A stretch of 6,500 nucleotides of DNA from JAWLCG01 sp041687295 (lineage in GTDB: Bacteria > Planctomycetota > Phycisphaerae > SM23-33 > FEN-1343). The notes below the pieces were generated by a model. The model ran no database searches, was not told where the DNA came from, and saw nothing but the letters and a program-made list of their open reading frames with translations. Of the stretch, positions 5,901-6,500 are shown one piece after another. Location: assembly GCA_041687295.1 (NCBI GenBank), contig JAWLCG010000292.1, forward strand, positions 1-6,500. Direction: 5' to 3'. A program made the translations under genes and the position numbers. Positions within the stretch are counted from its first letter, which is position 1. Each line of letters starts with the position of its first letter.

Positions 5901-6462
5901 CGGCCTGAGCCTGGCCGTCGAGGGCATCCACCTCGACGACCTGCTCAACGCCGGGAGCGACGACGAGCAAGACCGCGTCAAGGGCTCGGGGCGACTGGCC
6001 GGCCGACTGCAAATGACCGGCGAGCTGGGCCGACCCGCCAGCCGACAGGCCACCGGCGTGCTGCAGATCACCGAGGGGCGGATCTACCGCCTGCCGGTCC
6101 TGGTCGGCCTGCTCAGCCCGATCCTGCTGCAGCTGCCGCTGGACAACTCCTTCGAGAGCGGCCAGGTGCACTACAGCCTCCAGGGCGACCGCGTGCAGCT
6201 CGACGAGATCTACCTCGCCGGCGCGAGCCTCTCGCTGCTGGGCCGAGGCGAGCTGGACCTGGCCAGCGAGCAGATCGACCTGACGTTCCTCTCCGGCCCG
6301 CCCCGCCGCGTGCCCGCCGGCCTGCGCCTGCTGGGCGAGCTGGTCAACACCACCACCCAGGGCCTGCTGGAGTTCCGCCTCACCGGCACCCTCCGCGAAC
6401 CCAAGGCCACCAGCGTCCCCCTGGACAACCTCGACGCCCTGATCCGCGAACTGCGGCCGTGA
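2947..6462 (+). CDS. Large AsmA/YhdP/TamB-like envelope protein
   Basis: The product has 1171 residues. It begins with a very basic segment (residues 3-27, including RRRRR) and one hydrophobic segment (about 28-47, ending WGWWHL), so the rest should lie in the periplasm, anchored in the inner membrane. Residues 55-150 resemble the AsmA-family N-terminal region. Five modules of about 117 residues follow, starting near 299, 418, 539, 654 and 769. Each has a strand-rich stretch like GRLRFHGGDVEI followed by R-x-G-x-A-S-like turns. The last four also contain a motif such as FDAALRDALP, at 477, 597, 711 and 827. A Pro/Ala/Thr-rich linker (862-884) leads to an AsmA-like C-terminal domain (about 957-1171), with strands such as GVLQITEGRIYRLP. 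Known relatives are long beta-rich bridges implicated in lipid transport or outer-membrane assembly; which role applies here cannot be told. There is no signal-peptidase site. The gene is complete, with very high GC at third positions. Confidence 0.85.
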   Translation: MARLRGIISALLRRRRRSWRYVSGRRRGLSLALFAGLFVLLWGWWHLTNDQRVERQAEAYLCRLTGGQVRIHSARFRLFEGIRLEGVRIFFTEAGQERDLLAARQVWLEYRPLSLLRTGKLRATRVLCVEPVLTLTEDIDTGRWNFQRLSGPQRPAQDGDLRVGELPVIQLRDGRVRRVDVVDGLLVPVGQERINASALPDETGLPVYELTIESIGPEGQSAGVGQGTLRMDTLELSLNGYTPFQSLDVVLSHRLRQWRDRFGVQGELRVELEGSPRGGQRHVVSLSGVSMALPPEAGGLALRDIQGRLTLTAEGIRIDEIVGQLPQADGAAFELGGHIDGYDAESPFEITLHTRALRFPLQPQPGTELGSLLARLDEELAPAGAAALEARLRRGRGGPIEVSGQVTLAGLDLTPRAFPYRLEGARGQVLFRDGHVELRDLRARHGRASLRLSGRLEGQAGGTGSAELSFSAQALPFDAALRDALPASAQRAWDMFAPGGQGDIEAAIRHADGEPWSAGWSSDVLVRLDGRASMTFRHFAYRVEGITGRLRFHGGDVEIDDMQGRHGPASVRVSGQVRNVEGRTHVDVRVRAADVPLDEALASALPEEARPHYEAFGLSGRGDMTGRFRWPGQNPLDWEFSATAKDVSANYAGFPYPLENIFGVLHFNPREVRVERLTGRRGDARLTVTGAVGVTAGAGLALAFDAAEVSFDETLRAALPDELASLWDRLNPSGPADLQLALRRDSASAPFDYELHLRPRGMTLAYDALPVTLRGVRGLVHATPGRVELSPLLAGDEDAPVRMEGTVVTDAAGTSARMTGLARGLAIDEPLLAALPEPLAGLRGALRPGGLCDLTVRQWTWHQPTPPATAPASTQPAEPPAAQWRFDGEIALREARLALADGGATVTGRLDGQLWGAGPAAPLGVEAALAIDTLRMGPRELTVGAGHVRKEPASPLVQIYDLTANAYGGRAAGELELHVAPAVRFGLSLAVEGIHLDDLLNAGSDDEQDRVKGSGRLAGRLQMTGELGRPASRQATGVLQITEGRIYRLPVLVGLLSPILLQLPLDNSFESGQVHYSLQGDRVQLDEIYLAGASLSLLGRGELDLASEQIDLTFLSGPPRRVPAGLRLLGELVNTTTQGLLEFRLTGTLREPKATSVPLDNLDALIRELRP

Positions 6463-6465
6463 CGG

Positions 6466-6494
6466 CGTAGGCCGGGTGATGTCGTAGGCCGGGT
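6466..6494 (+). repeat. Start of a GTAG-type direct-repeat cluster, cut by window end
   Basis: CGTAGGCCGGGT occurs at 6466-6477 and again at 6483-6494, a 17-bp period, starting 3 bp after the AsmA-like stop codon. The second copy continues as CGAGCG and runs off the window, so any partner arm able to pair with GCCGGGT is unseen. The GTAG foot is shared with the REP-like elements at 286-509, but the stem sequence differs, which suggests a second family. Confidence 0.55.
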
Positions 6495-6500
6495 CGAGCG

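Noticed and set aside
3814..6171. Very long - strand open frame opposite the AsmA-like gene (785 aa)
   Set aside because: Its composition is biased (Gln, Gly, Arg, Ala, His), with no domain or membrane pattern. The + strand frame has a transmembrane anchor, repeats and a ribosome binding site.

Overview
The window is very GC-rich and carries two convincing protein genes, both on the + strand, separated and flanked by unusually repeat-dense non-coding DNA. The codon bias, the families of GTAG-led hairpin repeats, the degenerate UvrC-like paralog and the very long AsmA-like envelope protein together suggest a Planctomycetota genome, possibly Phycisphaerae. This is inference from style: there is no rRNA or marker gene to settle it.

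Layout. Positions 1-1075 hold no credible protein gene. They contain two neighbouring perfect palindromes (12-48). A pair of diverged inverted repeats (about 87-194 and 854-978) brackets a 137-bp tandem duplication (191-465), whose units end in REP-like hairpins (three copies, the last at 471-509). The same bracket holds a candidate structured RNA read from the - strand (about 774 down to 527), preceded by a near-consensus sigma70-type promoter (781-808). Positions 1076-2266 encode a 396-aa UvrC/Cho-like protein that keeps the cysteine cluster and UVR (UvrB-binding) region, has a decayed GIY-YIG nuclease domain, and lacks the C-terminal RNase H-like and HhH domains of UvrC. Positions 2267-2946 are non-coding: a nested inverted-repeat block (2278-2722), another copy of the first inverted-repeat family (2736-2766), and eleven tandem octamers (2830-2917) ending 29 bp before the next start codon. 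Positions 2947-6462 encode a 1171-aa inner-membrane-anchored AsmA/YhdP/TamB-like protein built from five modules of about 117 residues. The last 38 bp begin another GTAG-type repeat cluster that runs out of the window.

The two genes are co-oriented, but 680 bp of palindromic DNA lies between them and the AsmA-like gene has its own ribosome binding site, so they are probably separate transcription units. One would act in or near nucleotide excision repair, the other in envelope maintenance; nothing in the sequence links their functions. The most interesting signals are non-coding: the - strand RNA candidate, hairpin repeats whose copies differ by compensatory base changes, and the octamer array in the AsmA leader.
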